Positions 43,701-52,652 of a stretch of 64,000 bases of DNA are shown piece by piece. Origin of the DNA: Neofusicoccum parvum. Lineage: Eukaryota > Ascomycota > Dothideomycetes > Botryosphaeriales > Botryosphaeriaceae. Every line of letters begins with the position of its first letter. Position 1 is the first letter of the stretch. A program made the position numbers and the translations under genes. Location of the stretch: positions 2,477,633 to 2,541,632 of the forward strand of contig CP087212.1 in NCBI GenBank assembly GCA_020912385.1, written 5' to 3'. The notes beneath the pieces are model-generated. The model searched no databases, was not told the origin of the DNA, and saw nothing but the letters and a program-made list of their open reading frames with translations.

Positions 43701-44075
43701 AGATAGGGTTTCCAGAGCTGTACTAGTGTGAGAGGCTGGCGGGGGATTGTAGCAGTTATGGATATGGATTGTACGTGTCTTAGTGGTAAGGGATAGTGTA
43801 ATGAGGTCTGGTGAGTAGACTATTACTTGCCAGGAGTCGGGGGCAATGGCCTTGCTTATGAAGAAGCAGGTTCTTGCCGTCCCCTCCTGAGGGAAAACTG
43901 TGTGGTAGGCAGGGTGTCTTGCTGTTATCTTGACCCTCGGGTTCCTCCACGGTTCCTGGATGGCCAGGATATGGTGGATCTTTGGGTCCACCTCCTTGAA
44001 GAACGGGAGCATCACCCTATTCTTACTCTTATGGACGTTGTACTGCACGATAGATAGAGAGCCTATATCTAACAT
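40740..44075 (-). CDS. ORF2 of LINE A2: endonuclease and reverse transcriptase
   Basis: 1,111 residues. The APE-type endonuclease spans about residues 1-225: AIQEPWRNPRV, LLGDFNLHHPIWGG, STLDLVFVSRW, and SSDHLPILT give the expected Glu, Asp/Asn and His residues. Reverse transcriptase follows at about 430-720: LPPDKAPGPDKIINRFL, SFRPIALLNTLGKLLE, LSLDISGAYDHVSHKRLL, GIPQGSSLSPILYLFFAS, and FVDDTNILTF as the catalytic box. A thumb/connection region leads to a C-terminal Cys/His box, CPCGWHRQTPKHILLFCPHF, near residue 1040. I see no RNase H domain, in contrast to families C and E. Start ATG overlaps the ORF1 stop (ATGTTAG), suggesting reinitiation after ORF1 termination. All catalytic motifs I can check are intact. 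Confidence 0.95.
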   Translation of the reverse strand: MLDIGSLSIVQYNVHKSKNRVMLPFFKEVDPKIHHILAIQEPWRNPRVKITARHPAYHTVFPQEGTARTCFFISKAIAPDSWQVIVYSPDLITLSLTTKTRTIHIHNCYNPPPASHTSTALETLSLLPEALRKPGEHILLGDFNLHHPIWGGIASLTHHTLADNLIEIATAANLNLALPRGTITRRDSSSESTLDLVFVSRWLEERILSCRVSQELESSSDHLPILTILDFSLTPAEPRPPRPQWKKADWKRTNEVLQIKLKHLKVAPLNTKADLDHFTELLQEAIERTIQETIPVARPSPWASIQWTKECSDLVNQARAARRKWTATGREEDWVAYQTTANSKKRQIRRDRTKAWRRTVAEITSDPSTLWKLSKWARTKAQEPQAPPQFPPLQGADGQLRYDNQAKAEILTNQFFPPPRATDLSDLDGCIYPVPVEIPQDLAEEQVLHTIKKLPPDKAPGPDKIINRFLKQCAQTLSGPLTRLFQKCLALAYHPRQFKSSITVVLRKPQRDDYTKAKSFRPIALLNTLGKLLERVVADRISQATEAHKLLPDTQMGARRNRSAAAALDLLTEQIHTIWAQDPGLVASVLSLDISGAYDHVSHKRLLHNMRMARLPAWIERFTHSFLQDRTTQLSFGDFTSQPIHTTTGIPQGSSLSPILYLFFASNLLTKLQRGNTFPLGFVDDTNILTFSRSTEQNCRMLEEANRTCEHWAATHGSTFSPDKYHLVHFTRRPKRFNMAAGIRIPGFAGHPEPTVKILGVHVDNKLRWGPHIRETRARALKQCTSLSRLAASTWGASFTKARHIYTAVVRPVLTYGCGVWHIPEGIPGWRKIAIQPLQKIQNQCLRTISGAYKSTSTQTLEHETGIPPLSLHLDELTLAQTIRARDGPVAAVVEETCQSIKQIARATLGARGPAGPARRTLLRARVTSLLGSCPTLPERTRLRIAYRKKWKERWTTYTSQERRHRPVAQSTQWNPKIRQIHSELSKPQSTLATLLRTEHIGLEDFLSKRKVPGHPSPACPCGWHRQTPKHILLFCPHFQQGRAQMLQKAETTDYRSLLSTKKGVKAATDWFLRLGLLKQFSLARELIQEDSQEEEPGGPPGLLGPGQLRG

Positions 44076-45628
44076 TGACTTCCTTCCATCTCTGAGTCAG
44101 GCTGCGGGGGGGTTGGTGGTGTAGGCTGCGAGGAGGAGGGGGTTCCCGTAGGCTCCTCCCCCGAGGCATGCTGGGAGCTGTTGAGTCCAGTAAACCGCAT
44201 TTGGTTGGGAGGCGGGGGGCGGCTTAGGTCCCTTGGCCTACCTGGCCCTCTCTTGGCCGGCTCCTCCTCTCTAGGCCTCTTCCTTGGCCCGACCGTCAAC
44301 CAGTTGGTTTGGGGCTGTGTCTTGGCCACAGGGGATCCTGCCCTATACCTCTCTGGAGTTGCCAGGCGGGCCTGGGTGGCCTTTGCCTGGCATGCTCTGC
44401 GTGCTGGGCAGGCGTTGCTCCAGGCCGTGTGCTTTTGTGAGCAGTTTGCACACTGCATTTTTTCCTTAGGGCACTCCTGGGTGTTATGTGCCTCTGCACA
44501 CTGGCCACACTTGGTCTCCCTTCTACAGTGGGTGGAGATGTGACCATAGTCCTGGCACTTAAAGCACTGGGTCACTGTAAAGGCTGTACTATAGTATTCT
44601 GCTGTGTGGAGAGCATAGTTACTAATAAGTCCTTTAGTAATAATCTGGTTGGCTGCCTCGGGGTCTGTGGTGCTAAGGATAATGGCCGAGTGAGTTTTCC
44701 CCTCTGGGAGCTTCCTTTTTAGCCAGGCTAGCTTGCTGATACGAAGACTAGGGTGTAGGGTAAGGTTCTGATCCTGAAGGGTTTGGGCGGCCTGGGGATC
44801 CTTGATGTCAATTCCTTCGAGGGGGACGTTGTGGACTAGCACTGAGTAGAGCTGCTGGTTGGGACGGACTTCCCTGCCCAGTCCTGTAGTCCATTCCTGG
44901 TCCTGGAGGAGGGCTGCTCTGGTCTGAGCATCAGGCACAAAGAGCTTGACGTCCCCACTAGGGAGCTTCTTGGCAGCTAGCACCTTTTTGCATGCTAGGC
45001 TTTTCCCTGCCTGAATCTTCTTAATAATGGCCTCGTTAGAGAGGTTTGTGACCTCCTGTCTGTTGGTCTTGTCTGGGAAGTGTAGGGTAAGCTCAGTGGT
45101 GGCCGGGGGGGTAGGGGGCTTTAGGGCTGCTCGGGCTGCAATGTTGGCCCAGCTAGGCACTGCGGGCGTAGGAGTACTCTGGAGTCGGCTGACTGCCTTC
45201 TGGACTTGTTGCACTTCCTTAAGGATATCCTTAAGGCCGGGCTCCTTGGTGGTTGCCTCCTGGCATATAGAGATATGATCCTGGAAGATTGTCTTGGCAA
45301 TGTCGAGAAAATTTTTTACCTGGCTGGAGAGGACTGAAGGGAGGCCAGCGGGTGCTTGTAGGGCTTGGAGGAGGGTGTCTGCTGTCTTTGATGCTCTTTT
45401 AACGTATTCTACGCCATACTGGATGCCCTGCGGTTTATTGGGGGTGCGCTGTGGTTGGGTAGAGGCGGTTGCTAGAGGGGGCTGTTCGCCCCTTCCTGCG
45501 GCCTCTACATCAACCACAACGCGGCTGTAGCTGCTCTGAGTGGTATTTTGAGTCTCGCTGGGCCTAGGAGAGTCCCTAGGGCCCTCTCCCGGCGCCGTAG
45601 CTTGGGATCGATTTTTTGGCGTGGTCAT
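44069..45628 (-). CDS. ORF1 (gag-like RNA-binding protein) of LINE A2
   Basis: 519 residues. Residues 1-80 are Ser/Thr/Pro/Gln-rich and probably disordered. A helical region follows (about 90-150), then an RRM-like section around residues 180-330 (TLHFPDKTNRQEVTNLSN, YSVLVHNVPLEGIDI). Tandem Cys/His knuckles follow: CFKCQDYGHISTHC, CGQCAEAHNTQEC, CANCSQKHTAWSNAC (about 355-410). The C terminus is basic, then Pro/Ser-rich. In LINEs this protein binds the element RNA to form the transposition particle. The frame is open with no nonsense codon; ATG 45628 is three bases inside the element's 5' end. Confidence 0.93.
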   Translation of the reverse strand: MTTPKNRSQATAPGEGPRDSPRPSETQNTTQSSYSRVVVDVEAAGRGEQPPLATASTQPQRTPNKPQGIQYGVEYVKRASKTADTLLQALQAPAGLPSVLSSQVKNFLDIAKTIFQDHISICQEATTKEPGLKDILKEVQQVQKAVSRLQSTPTPAVPSWANIAARAALKPPTPPATTELTLHFPDKTNRQEVTNLSNEAIIKKIQAGKSLACKKVLAAKKLPSGDVKLFVPDAQTRAALLQDQEWTTGLGREVRPNQQLYSVLVHNVPLEGIDIKDPQAAQTLQDQNLTLHPSLRISKLAWLKRKLPEGKTHSAIILSTTDPEAANQIITKGLISNYALHTAEYYSTAFTVTQCFKCQDYGHISTHCRRETKCGQCAEAHNTQECPKEKMQCANCSQKHTAWSNACPARRACQAKATQARLATPERYRAGSPVAKTQPQTNWLTVGPRKRPREEEPAKRGPGRPRDLSRPPPPNQMRFTGLNSSQHASGEEPTGTPSSSQPTPPTPPQPDSEMEGSQC

Positions 45629-45631
45629 GTT

Positions 45632-45650
45632 TAAAACCGGAGTAACTATT
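45632..45650. repeat. Target-site duplication of LINE A2, 5' side
   Basis: TAAAACCGGAGTAACTATT, identical to 40495-40513. Confidence 0.95.
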
Positions 45651-48600
45651 GTTCAAGGCGAATCCTAGTAGGTAAGATTACTACTTCAGCCTTAAGAATT
45701 GGTAAGGTAACAGTCCTAAAGGCTCCCGTAATAGCTCTTCCTGTAATCCTTTAGATCGCCTCAAGTGATTTAAGAGTCAGGTGTGTAGCCGCTGGTGCCT
45801 ATATCGGCGAGGCGTAATTAACTGTTAGCGCTACCGTTGCTGTAAAGAGCTGGCGTACGCTGCTTAGCCGTAGGCCCTATAGCCTTCTTAGCGCTAAAGC
45901 GGCCTGGGTTCCCCTCTTCGCGATCCTGCCTGCGTAGGCTCTAAACTTCAGTTCTTAGTCAAAGATGACACTGAGAATTTTAGCCTCTATCTTTAGGTGT
46001 ACTTTATTTCCCTTTATTATCACTGCTTTCTCTGACAGTCTTTGCGGGGTTCTTGTAAAGTAAGTAAGCGTTGTTTTTCCGGCTTTGAATGTGTCGAACG
46101 GTGCGAGAAAGAATACACCGCTGGTTTTCTTATTGTTGCTACTGAGGCCTGCTATATACGTGTAATAATCGGATTTACGGAAATACGTATAAACGGGGTA
46201 AATGAGGTGTGTAGGGGTAAGTGTATGGTGCGGTAAAAAGTAAAGAAAGAACGAGTGTATAAGTAAAAGCAAACAAAACACGTGATTACGGGTCAATGTA
46301 GTTGATAGAATGTTACACCGCTTGTCGCCTCCTATTCTTCAACTCAGGGTACTATAGTTTCTTGAAGCTTTACTACGTTCCCTTCCGCTGAGAGGCCGGT
46401 TACCCAGGCGCTATAGTCGTCAACGAACGTAATTGCTCCCTTATTCTTGTTTGTAACTGACTGGACCAGGTCTGCGTTAAAGAACAGGAATAGAATTGGT
46501 GAGAGGGGAGATCCTTGCGGTAGTCCTACTTGAGGGAGGTCGATTACTTTAGAGGTCTTCCCGTTGACTACCACTGACGCGCTTCTGCCAGAGCAAAATA
46601 CGTCAATCTATTTGACAAGAGTCTCGGGAATTCTCCGCTAACGGAGCCTCTTGAGGAGTACTTCCTTCGCCACGCTATTATAGGCGCCCTTAACGTTAAA
46701 CGAGAGCAGCGATAGGACCTTCCCCTCGCGCTATACGTCGTAGATACGCTACTAGAGGACCGTTAGTGCTTGTACCGTAGATCGCTGTTTCCGGGCCCCG
46801 AAATGGTTCTTTGGTAATAGAGAGTACTCTTCAACTAGGGTAGATATTCTCTCCGTAACTACTGATTCAAGCGCTTTCCCTAGAGTTGATAGTAGCGAGA
46901 TCGGCCTGTATGCTTATAGGAGTTCGTAGTCCGGTTTTCCTACCTTACATAGAGGAACAATCTTTGCGAGTCGCCAATGGCTAGGTAGGTAGCCTTGCAG
47001 CAGCGACTCGTTGAATAGTTGGTGGATATACTTGTCGATTACTGGCCAGAGTTCACGCCAGACTACTGCTGGTATCCCGTCTGCTCTAGGTGCTTTATAC
47101 GGGCTAGCTCGGAGGATTTCCTCTTTAACTTCATCTATTAGAAGAGGGGCGTGGCTAAACTAGTTGTTAGGAGCCTGGTGCGTCTCGTTCTATGTGCGTT
47201 CTTGTACTAGCGGAAGTTCTAGGAAGAAGTTCTTAATAAGAGCTTCTAAGATTGCTTTATCCGACTTAGTACAGCCATTTCGGTGATGTATACGTGTAAT
47301 TTAAGCGAAGTTGTTCTTTTCTAAGCTGGAGAGATATCTTGCTACTTTCTAGATATTAGTTGGCTCTACTAGAAAGGTTTTCCAGCAGGCTCGCTTTTAT
47401 CGTCTTATAGTGTTATGAAATCTCTTTACTGCTACTTTTGCTTATTTCTCTAGCCAGCTATCCCGCTGTCCCCACCTTCGGACGGCTCGCGCCTGATTTC
47501 TAAAGTATGTGAATGACCTCCGCAGCTAGGTAAGGTCTACTGTCTACCACTTCTTAACGTACGGTAACGGCCTGGCTTTTAGGACATGGTTCTATAGTAA
47601 CGTAGAGACGACTCCTATTAGGTAGTTAGCAGCACCTTCGACATCTCTAGAGTCTGGAGGGGGCCTCTCGGCTAGTCTTCTTCCTACGTCAGCCCTAACC
47701 GCCTCCCAGTTCGTACTCCGAAAGGCGTATTGAATTTCTAGTTCCTAGCGAGGTGCGTCGATTTGAAAGTATGCTTTAATCGCTTGATAATCGGGTCTAT
47801 ATACTATGCTAGAGGGGCGGTAAGCGCTTACGTCCTCCGCTAGCCGCGTCGACGCGAGAATAAGGTCGATTGTAGAGCTATATCCGGCGGATTCGTAGGT
47901 GGTTGTACCTTAGGGGAGCAAACTTTGGAGGTGAAGGTCCTCTATAAAGTTAATTATTAGCGCTACTTCTCCACTGCGTGTAGAGCCTTGTACTAAATTA
48001 CCGCCCTAGAGCTGATCGTGCCTATTAAAATCCCTACAGATTAGGATCTCTAGCACTCCGTTAGTCTAAGCCTCAGACTACGTAACTACTGCCTAGAGCT
48101 TCTCGAGTATAGTTATAAGCTCGTAATCGGCTAGGCTCTCCTTTTTCGCGACGTAGACTAATACTATAAGAATAGTTCTATCTTATAGTGTAATTACTGT
48201 AGCTGCGATGTCGGGCGAGGGTATTGAGATCTAACGGGCTGAGATGCCTTTACGTATACACATCATTGAGCGGAAGGGAAACCGGCCTTACCGGGACTTC
48301 GTTGGTAGTAATTGGGTCCAATAGGGGTGGGTAATAGGTGCTACTATTGTTTTCCCCTCAGCGTTGCGGAAGCAGCTTGGTTTAGAGATAGAGATAATAC
48401 TAAAGTCGACAAGGTCCTCGTTATTTAGGAGACTATATTGTACTGTTCCGCTCTTTCCTAGGTTCGCGTGGATCGTCTTGAGAGGTCTATTCATTACGTT
48501 GGTGGAGCATGTTGTTTAGGAGCTTTTTATACTCTAGGCAGCCTCTATCGTCTGCCCTATACGGGCCTCCGTAGGCGGTATACTTCTCTATAGCTGATGA

Positions 48601-50004
48601 ATAGCTCTCTTCTTTATAGCCGCTACCTACGTACTTAACGTATCTCTCCTCTCCCGTATAGTAGAACTGCTGATGGTCGTAGCTCTAGCATTTAAAGCAG
48701 CGTCTTGGGCGGGGGCGGTATTTAAATATGTTAGTATACGCTATCTCTCCGCTAATATTAATCATCCTTTTAGTAAGGAGCGAATCTGCCTTACTCCTCT
48801 TAGAAAGATAGATTACTGCGGAGCCGTATAAGCGGTTACTCGGCTTACTTTAGCTAGTAGGTTTACACGACTTTAACGTTATTCTCTACGCTGATAATCT
48901 AGCTAGCGTTAGGGCGGACCCCAGTACGATCCTTATTTAAGACAGTTATTTTATTAACATTATCTATCTTTACTAGATACTACTGTCTACTGTCTGCCTC
49001 TAATTCTCGCTCCCTAGAAGATCGTTTCTAACCATCTAAGATTAGACCTAACGAGCTCTTCATCCCGTTCGGTCCTAAAGAAGAACCGTACCTTAGTAGA
49101 GTCGCTCGGGTTCCTTATCAGTCCACAGCATCTAATATCCTTTATCGTTTCCTAGGCCTCCAGTACTGCCTAGAGCTGGGCACGAATCTCTCCTAGCTTT
49201 ATAGTGTCGACGTTAGCCTCGGTAAGGTCAATTTCAATCGCTAGTAGCATTTACTATGCAATTAGGGCTGGTAGGTTTGTCACACGCGTTGTTGCGGTAG
49301 GGACAGGTAGTAGGCTATTACTTAGGGCTATTAGCGGCGCTGCTCCTCGGAGCACGCTAGCGTAGGTGGTGTTGATCTATAACTATAAGCTTAGGTTCCT
49401 ACGCGTTGTCTCTACGAGTGCTACCGTCTGCTTTTCTATCTTCCCTATACGCTTCTCTATCTTAGCCTGCGTTTCTTCGGACATTTTAAGCGCGTTAGAC
49501 AGCCGTCTAATCTCCTCCTCATTCCTAGCGCCTTGTTCAATCAGGGCTTCGTTCTGTTCGGTAAGCGCTCTATTCTGCTCGACGACAATGCGTAGTAAGT
49601 CGATAATATCGTCTAAAGTTGCTTCCTTTAACACTTCAGGTACACTTGACGCGTGAGACCGGCGTTGAGTGGTAGGTTTACCGCGGTAGAGGGCGCGATA
49701 GTCAGGACGGTCGCGTTGGAGACGCGTAGCGCGTCGCGACGCGCCAACGGTCGCGAATCCACCACCACCGTCGTCGTCCGCCGACATTGCAGGGTAGAGA
49801 AAGTCGAATTCACGATTGCGAGGGCAAAATTCAAAGATTAGGTCGTCGTTGAATCCGTCAAGAAGGTCCGAGGGGCGGCTATCTCCTGCGGCGCAGGAGC
49901 TCGCGTCGTCGGGTAAGACCAGTGTCTTAGGCGGCGCGAGTGTGTGATGGGTGTCTGGGTCCTCTATTCGCAGTGTATCTTCCGTAGAACTGTATGTTGC
50001 GATC
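45651..50004 (-). mobile_element. LINE family D, 5' and central part (RIPed)
   Basis: The minus strand starts at about 50004 with an ORF1-like region: acidic, then QRDRPDYRALYRGK and a heptad-rich coiled coil (IVVEQNRALTEQNEALIEQ). ORF2 begins at ATG 48494 (MNRPLKTIHANLGKSG) with endonuclease remnants (CRDFNRHDQL, STIDLILAS) and reverse transcriptase in the same frame at 46344-46574: GLPQGSPLSPILFLFFNADL and FVDDYSAWVTG. Stops (mostly TAG) are frequent. The element continues on the other side of LINE A2 at 40494-39991. Total length without the insertion is about 4.9 kb; it lacks its 3' end. Confidence 0.85.
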
Positions 50005-50795
50005 CTTAGGACTTTGGTGTTGGTGGATTTATACGCTCCAGAGATGTTGCGGAGGCACGTGTTCTGGATCTTTTCCAGTGGTTTACTTGCCGTTTTACGC
50101 CATCCTAGGGTTCCCTCTGGGGTATGCCACACCCCACAGCCGTAGGTGAGGACTGGCCTGACTACTGCTATATAGATATGTCGAGCTTTCGCGAAAGAGG
50201 CCCCCCAGGTGGATGCTACAAGCCTGGATAGAGAGGTATACTGTTTAGCAGCCTTTGTAGCAGTTTCCTTTATGTGGGGTCCCCATCGCAGTTTGCTGTC
50301 TACGTGAATTCCTAGGATCTTTACTGTTGGTTCCGGCTTTCCTCCAAATCCTGGGATGCGAATTTTTGCATTCATATTGAATTTCTTTGGCCTTCTTGTA
50401 AAGTGAGTAAGGTGGTACTTATCGGGTGTAAATGTTGATCCGTGGGTTGCCGCCCATTGTATATATGTTTTATTCGCTTCCTCTAGCGTTCTGCAGTTTT
50501 GCTCTGTAGATCTGCTAAATGTAAGGATGTTGGTGTCATTAACGAATCCTAGGGGAAATGTGCTGCCCCTGCGTAGCTTGGTAAGAAGGTTGGAGGCGAA
50601 GAAGAGGTAGAGAATTGGAGATAATAAGGATCCCTGTGGGATACCATTTGAGGTTTTAATTGGCGGGCTGGTAAAGTCTCCAAAGGATAATTGTGTGGTG
50701 CGGTTCTGTAGAAAGGAGCGGGTGAATCTCTCTATCTAGACTGGTAGCCTTGCCATTCTAATATTGTGGAGGAGCCTCTTGTGGGAGACCCGGGC
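50005..50795 (-). mobile_element. LINE family A, fragment A3
   Basis: Internal ORF2 piece, closest to copy A1: MNAKIRIPGFGGKPEPTVKI, VVRPVLTYGCGVWHTPEG, ISGAYKSTNTKVL. It lacks both element ends; the 3' side joins LINE D at about 50004 and the 5' side ends at GTGGGAGACCCGG (about 50795). Its ORF fuses in frame into the LINE D leader (see findings). Some RIP-type changes are present. Confidence 0.88.
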
Positions 50796-50961
50796 TTATA
50801 ACTATAGTAAAATTAATAATCTTAGAAAGTAGTAAGATTCTTAGTATAGAAGGTATAGGGGGTGCCTCTTAATTAATCCTCTCACGCTAACTAAAGACGG
50901 ACTAGTATATATTGATTTGATTCACTATAGAAGCCTAGAAGAAGCCTATCAACCCGATTTA
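50796..50961. other. TA-rich spacer
   Basis: Short AT-rich, RIP-like stretch between LINE A3 and the NmrA-like gene; nothing recognised. Confidence 0.5.
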
Positions 50962-52139
50962 CTAACTAGAAGGTGTAGGATAGTTCGAAACCGTATACAA
51001 CCTCTTCGCTTTCCCATCCAGCAGGCGCTTTGTAAACTGTTCAAATGAAGATGCTTTCAAATCAGGATATAGCTCCTTGCCATTTAGGTATCCCAAATAC
51101 TCTGCAAACTCCGGCGTGTTGTCACCGCGGACCCCATAAGAAAACATGTACTGTAAAACGTGGACCTTGAATGAGGTATACGGATCCGCTGTACCTTTCG
51201 CAATAGCCTCATGAGCGGCTTCAATCTCAGCCACGAGGTCGCCCTCCTTAAACTTTATTTTGGCACATTTTAGCTAGATTCCCTTTCTTTGGATGGACAT
51301 AAGTACTCACATATCGCCGCTCAATCCTTTCCCCGCTCAATTTCTCCACGAGGTCGTACGCATGGTTTGGAGTCAATACTTCGCCGTAAATGAACACCAT
51401 CTTATTCAACGTGCGCGGGTCAGAAACCACCTGGGCGATCATCCGCCCGACGTCCTCCGGATCCGTCATGGCGGTTGGAACATTGCCATCGCCGGGTAAT
51501 GTGTTTGCCCCGCCCGGCATGTTAAGTCGCGCGTACTCTGTCCGGCCCGATGGTAGTGCAGGGACAAAGCAGTTCATCCAATATCCGACATCGACGACAG
51601 TATACCCGAGCCCGAGCTTTTTAACGTAGGCGAGGACTTCCTCTTTCTGTTACTTCTATGTCAGTATTGGAGTTCGCAGAATACATACGAAAAGATCAAG
51701 AAGGATTCTTCAAACCTCGTCTCGGATGTCTATAACACCTTTCGGCGCTGCCGTTGCGTAGAATGACAGCACAAAACGCTTCACGCCGGCTTTTTTAGCA
51801 GCTGAAGCCATCGGTATCTGATCAGATATACTGCCGAGGCTGACGGCGGTGATGAGGATGTCGATGCCTTTTAGGGCTTGGGATTGCTGTTCGATGGTAT
51901 TTTTAACATCGTAGGGAATGATGTTGATGCCTCGGTTCTTGAGGGTGATCGTTTGTGGTTTTTCAAGCGAAGATGGGCGAACTAGAGCTATAACTTCCTG
52001 TTCGCGGAATTAGAATGGTGGATGTTCTGGCAGTGGAGTTGGTGCCTACGAATGATGTGGATGATTCGAGAAGGCCGTCCACGATAGAGCCGCCTGTTTC
52101 TCCTGTTGCCCCGAGAATGGCTACTTTGAAGGAAGACAT
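50962..52139 (-). CDS. NmrA-like NAD(P)-binding protein, four exons
   Basis: Member of the isoflavone-reductase/NmrA group of atypical short-chain dehydrogenases; these bind NAD(P) and are either reductases or redox sensors. My model is exons 52139-52050, 51997-51716, 51646-51311 and 51252-50962, giving 332 residues, the family size. Introns are 52 (GTAGGC..AACAG), 69 (GTTTGA..TAACAG with CTGAC branch) and 58 nt (GTGAGT..TAAAG), all phase 0. Exon 1 has the Rossmann motif AILGATGETGGSIV. Splicing gives SFEVIALVRPSSLEKP, then GIDILITAVS, KKAGVKRFVLSFY, KLGLGYTVVDVGYW and TDPEDVGRMIAQVV, a canonical NmrA order. The third acceptor could be six bases further on. It appears intact although surrounded by repeats. 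Substrate unknown. Confidence 0.85.
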
Positions 52140-52418
52140 TGCCTGTAAAATATGTGATTGCAGCCGGATATGAGTGTCTATGAGAACAGAAGGCGATATC
52201 GAAGTAAATCTTTAACGGGGGCGTTGCTTTATCATCGATCTTTTTCTCATCGTCGTCCGTTGGTTTTTGTCCGTCATTTCACTACTTTGTAATATTCCGG
52301 ACTTATAAGTCTTAACTCCGGCTTGATCGTTATATTACTCAATATAACTAGGTAATTTAGTAATATAAATAAATAAGATTGATTATATCTTATCTAACTA
52401 AAAGGTACGAATACACTC
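52140..52418. promoter_or_regulatory. Upstream region of the NmrA-like gene
   Basis: AT-rich with ATATAACTAGG and TAATATAAATAAATAAG runs at 52330-52375; it would be the shared promoter with the small plus-strand ORF at 52419 if that is real. Confidence 0.4.
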
Positions 52419-52601
52419 ATGTCTGAACATAATGTCAAGCAGACGATCGGGCATATCTATGACTTTCTCATAGAGGCCGTCGACCTATCGCTCAAGGAAT
52501 TCCCAGAACATATTGATTTGTTTAAAGCGGAGCTTGAAAACAAGTTTATAGACGTGCAACTCTATGTGGAGACATCTTCCGTAGATTGTAGCGAAGCCTA
52601 A
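52419..52601 (+). CDS. Small hypothetical ORF cut by a tandem repeat
   Basis: 60 codons, helical and acidic: MSEHNVKQTIGHIYDFLIEA then FPEHIDLFKAELENKFIDV. I recognise no family. The TAA stop lies within the first unit of the CCTAACCGAAAGG array, so the ORF may be the 5' end of a gene displaced by the array. It is divergent from the NmrA-like gene, 280 bases away. Confidence 0.35.
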   Translation: MSEHNVKQTIGHIYDFLIEAVDLSLKEFPEHIDLFKAELENKFIDVQLYVETSSVDCSEA

Positions 52602-52652
52602 CCGAAAAGGTGTAAATCCTAACCGAAAGGTGCAAATCCTAACCGAAAGGTT
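52599..52652. repeat. CCTAACCGAAAGG tandem array, left part
   Basis: Two full units of 20-21 bp (CCTAACCGAAAGGTGCAAAT) and a partial third. The array resumes at 54717 on the other side of LINE C2. Confidence 0.85.

Larger units (their letters stand above)
40514..45631 (-). mobile_element. LINE family A, intact copy A2 (5,118 bp)
   Basis: Full-length non-LTR retrotransposon inserted into LINE D, flanked by a perfect 19-bp duplication. Order on the minus strand: ATG of ORF1 two bases from the 5' end, ORF1, ORF2 overlapping by seven bases, a 226-bp 3' UTR, then a (TAGA)n-type 3' tail. Both ORFs are open end to end, and base composition is normal, in contrast to the RIP-altered copies A1 and A3. 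This implies a young insertion and possibly an autonomous element. Almost no 5' UTR is present, so either the copy is slightly 5'-truncated or the family starts very near ORF1. Confidence 0.95.
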
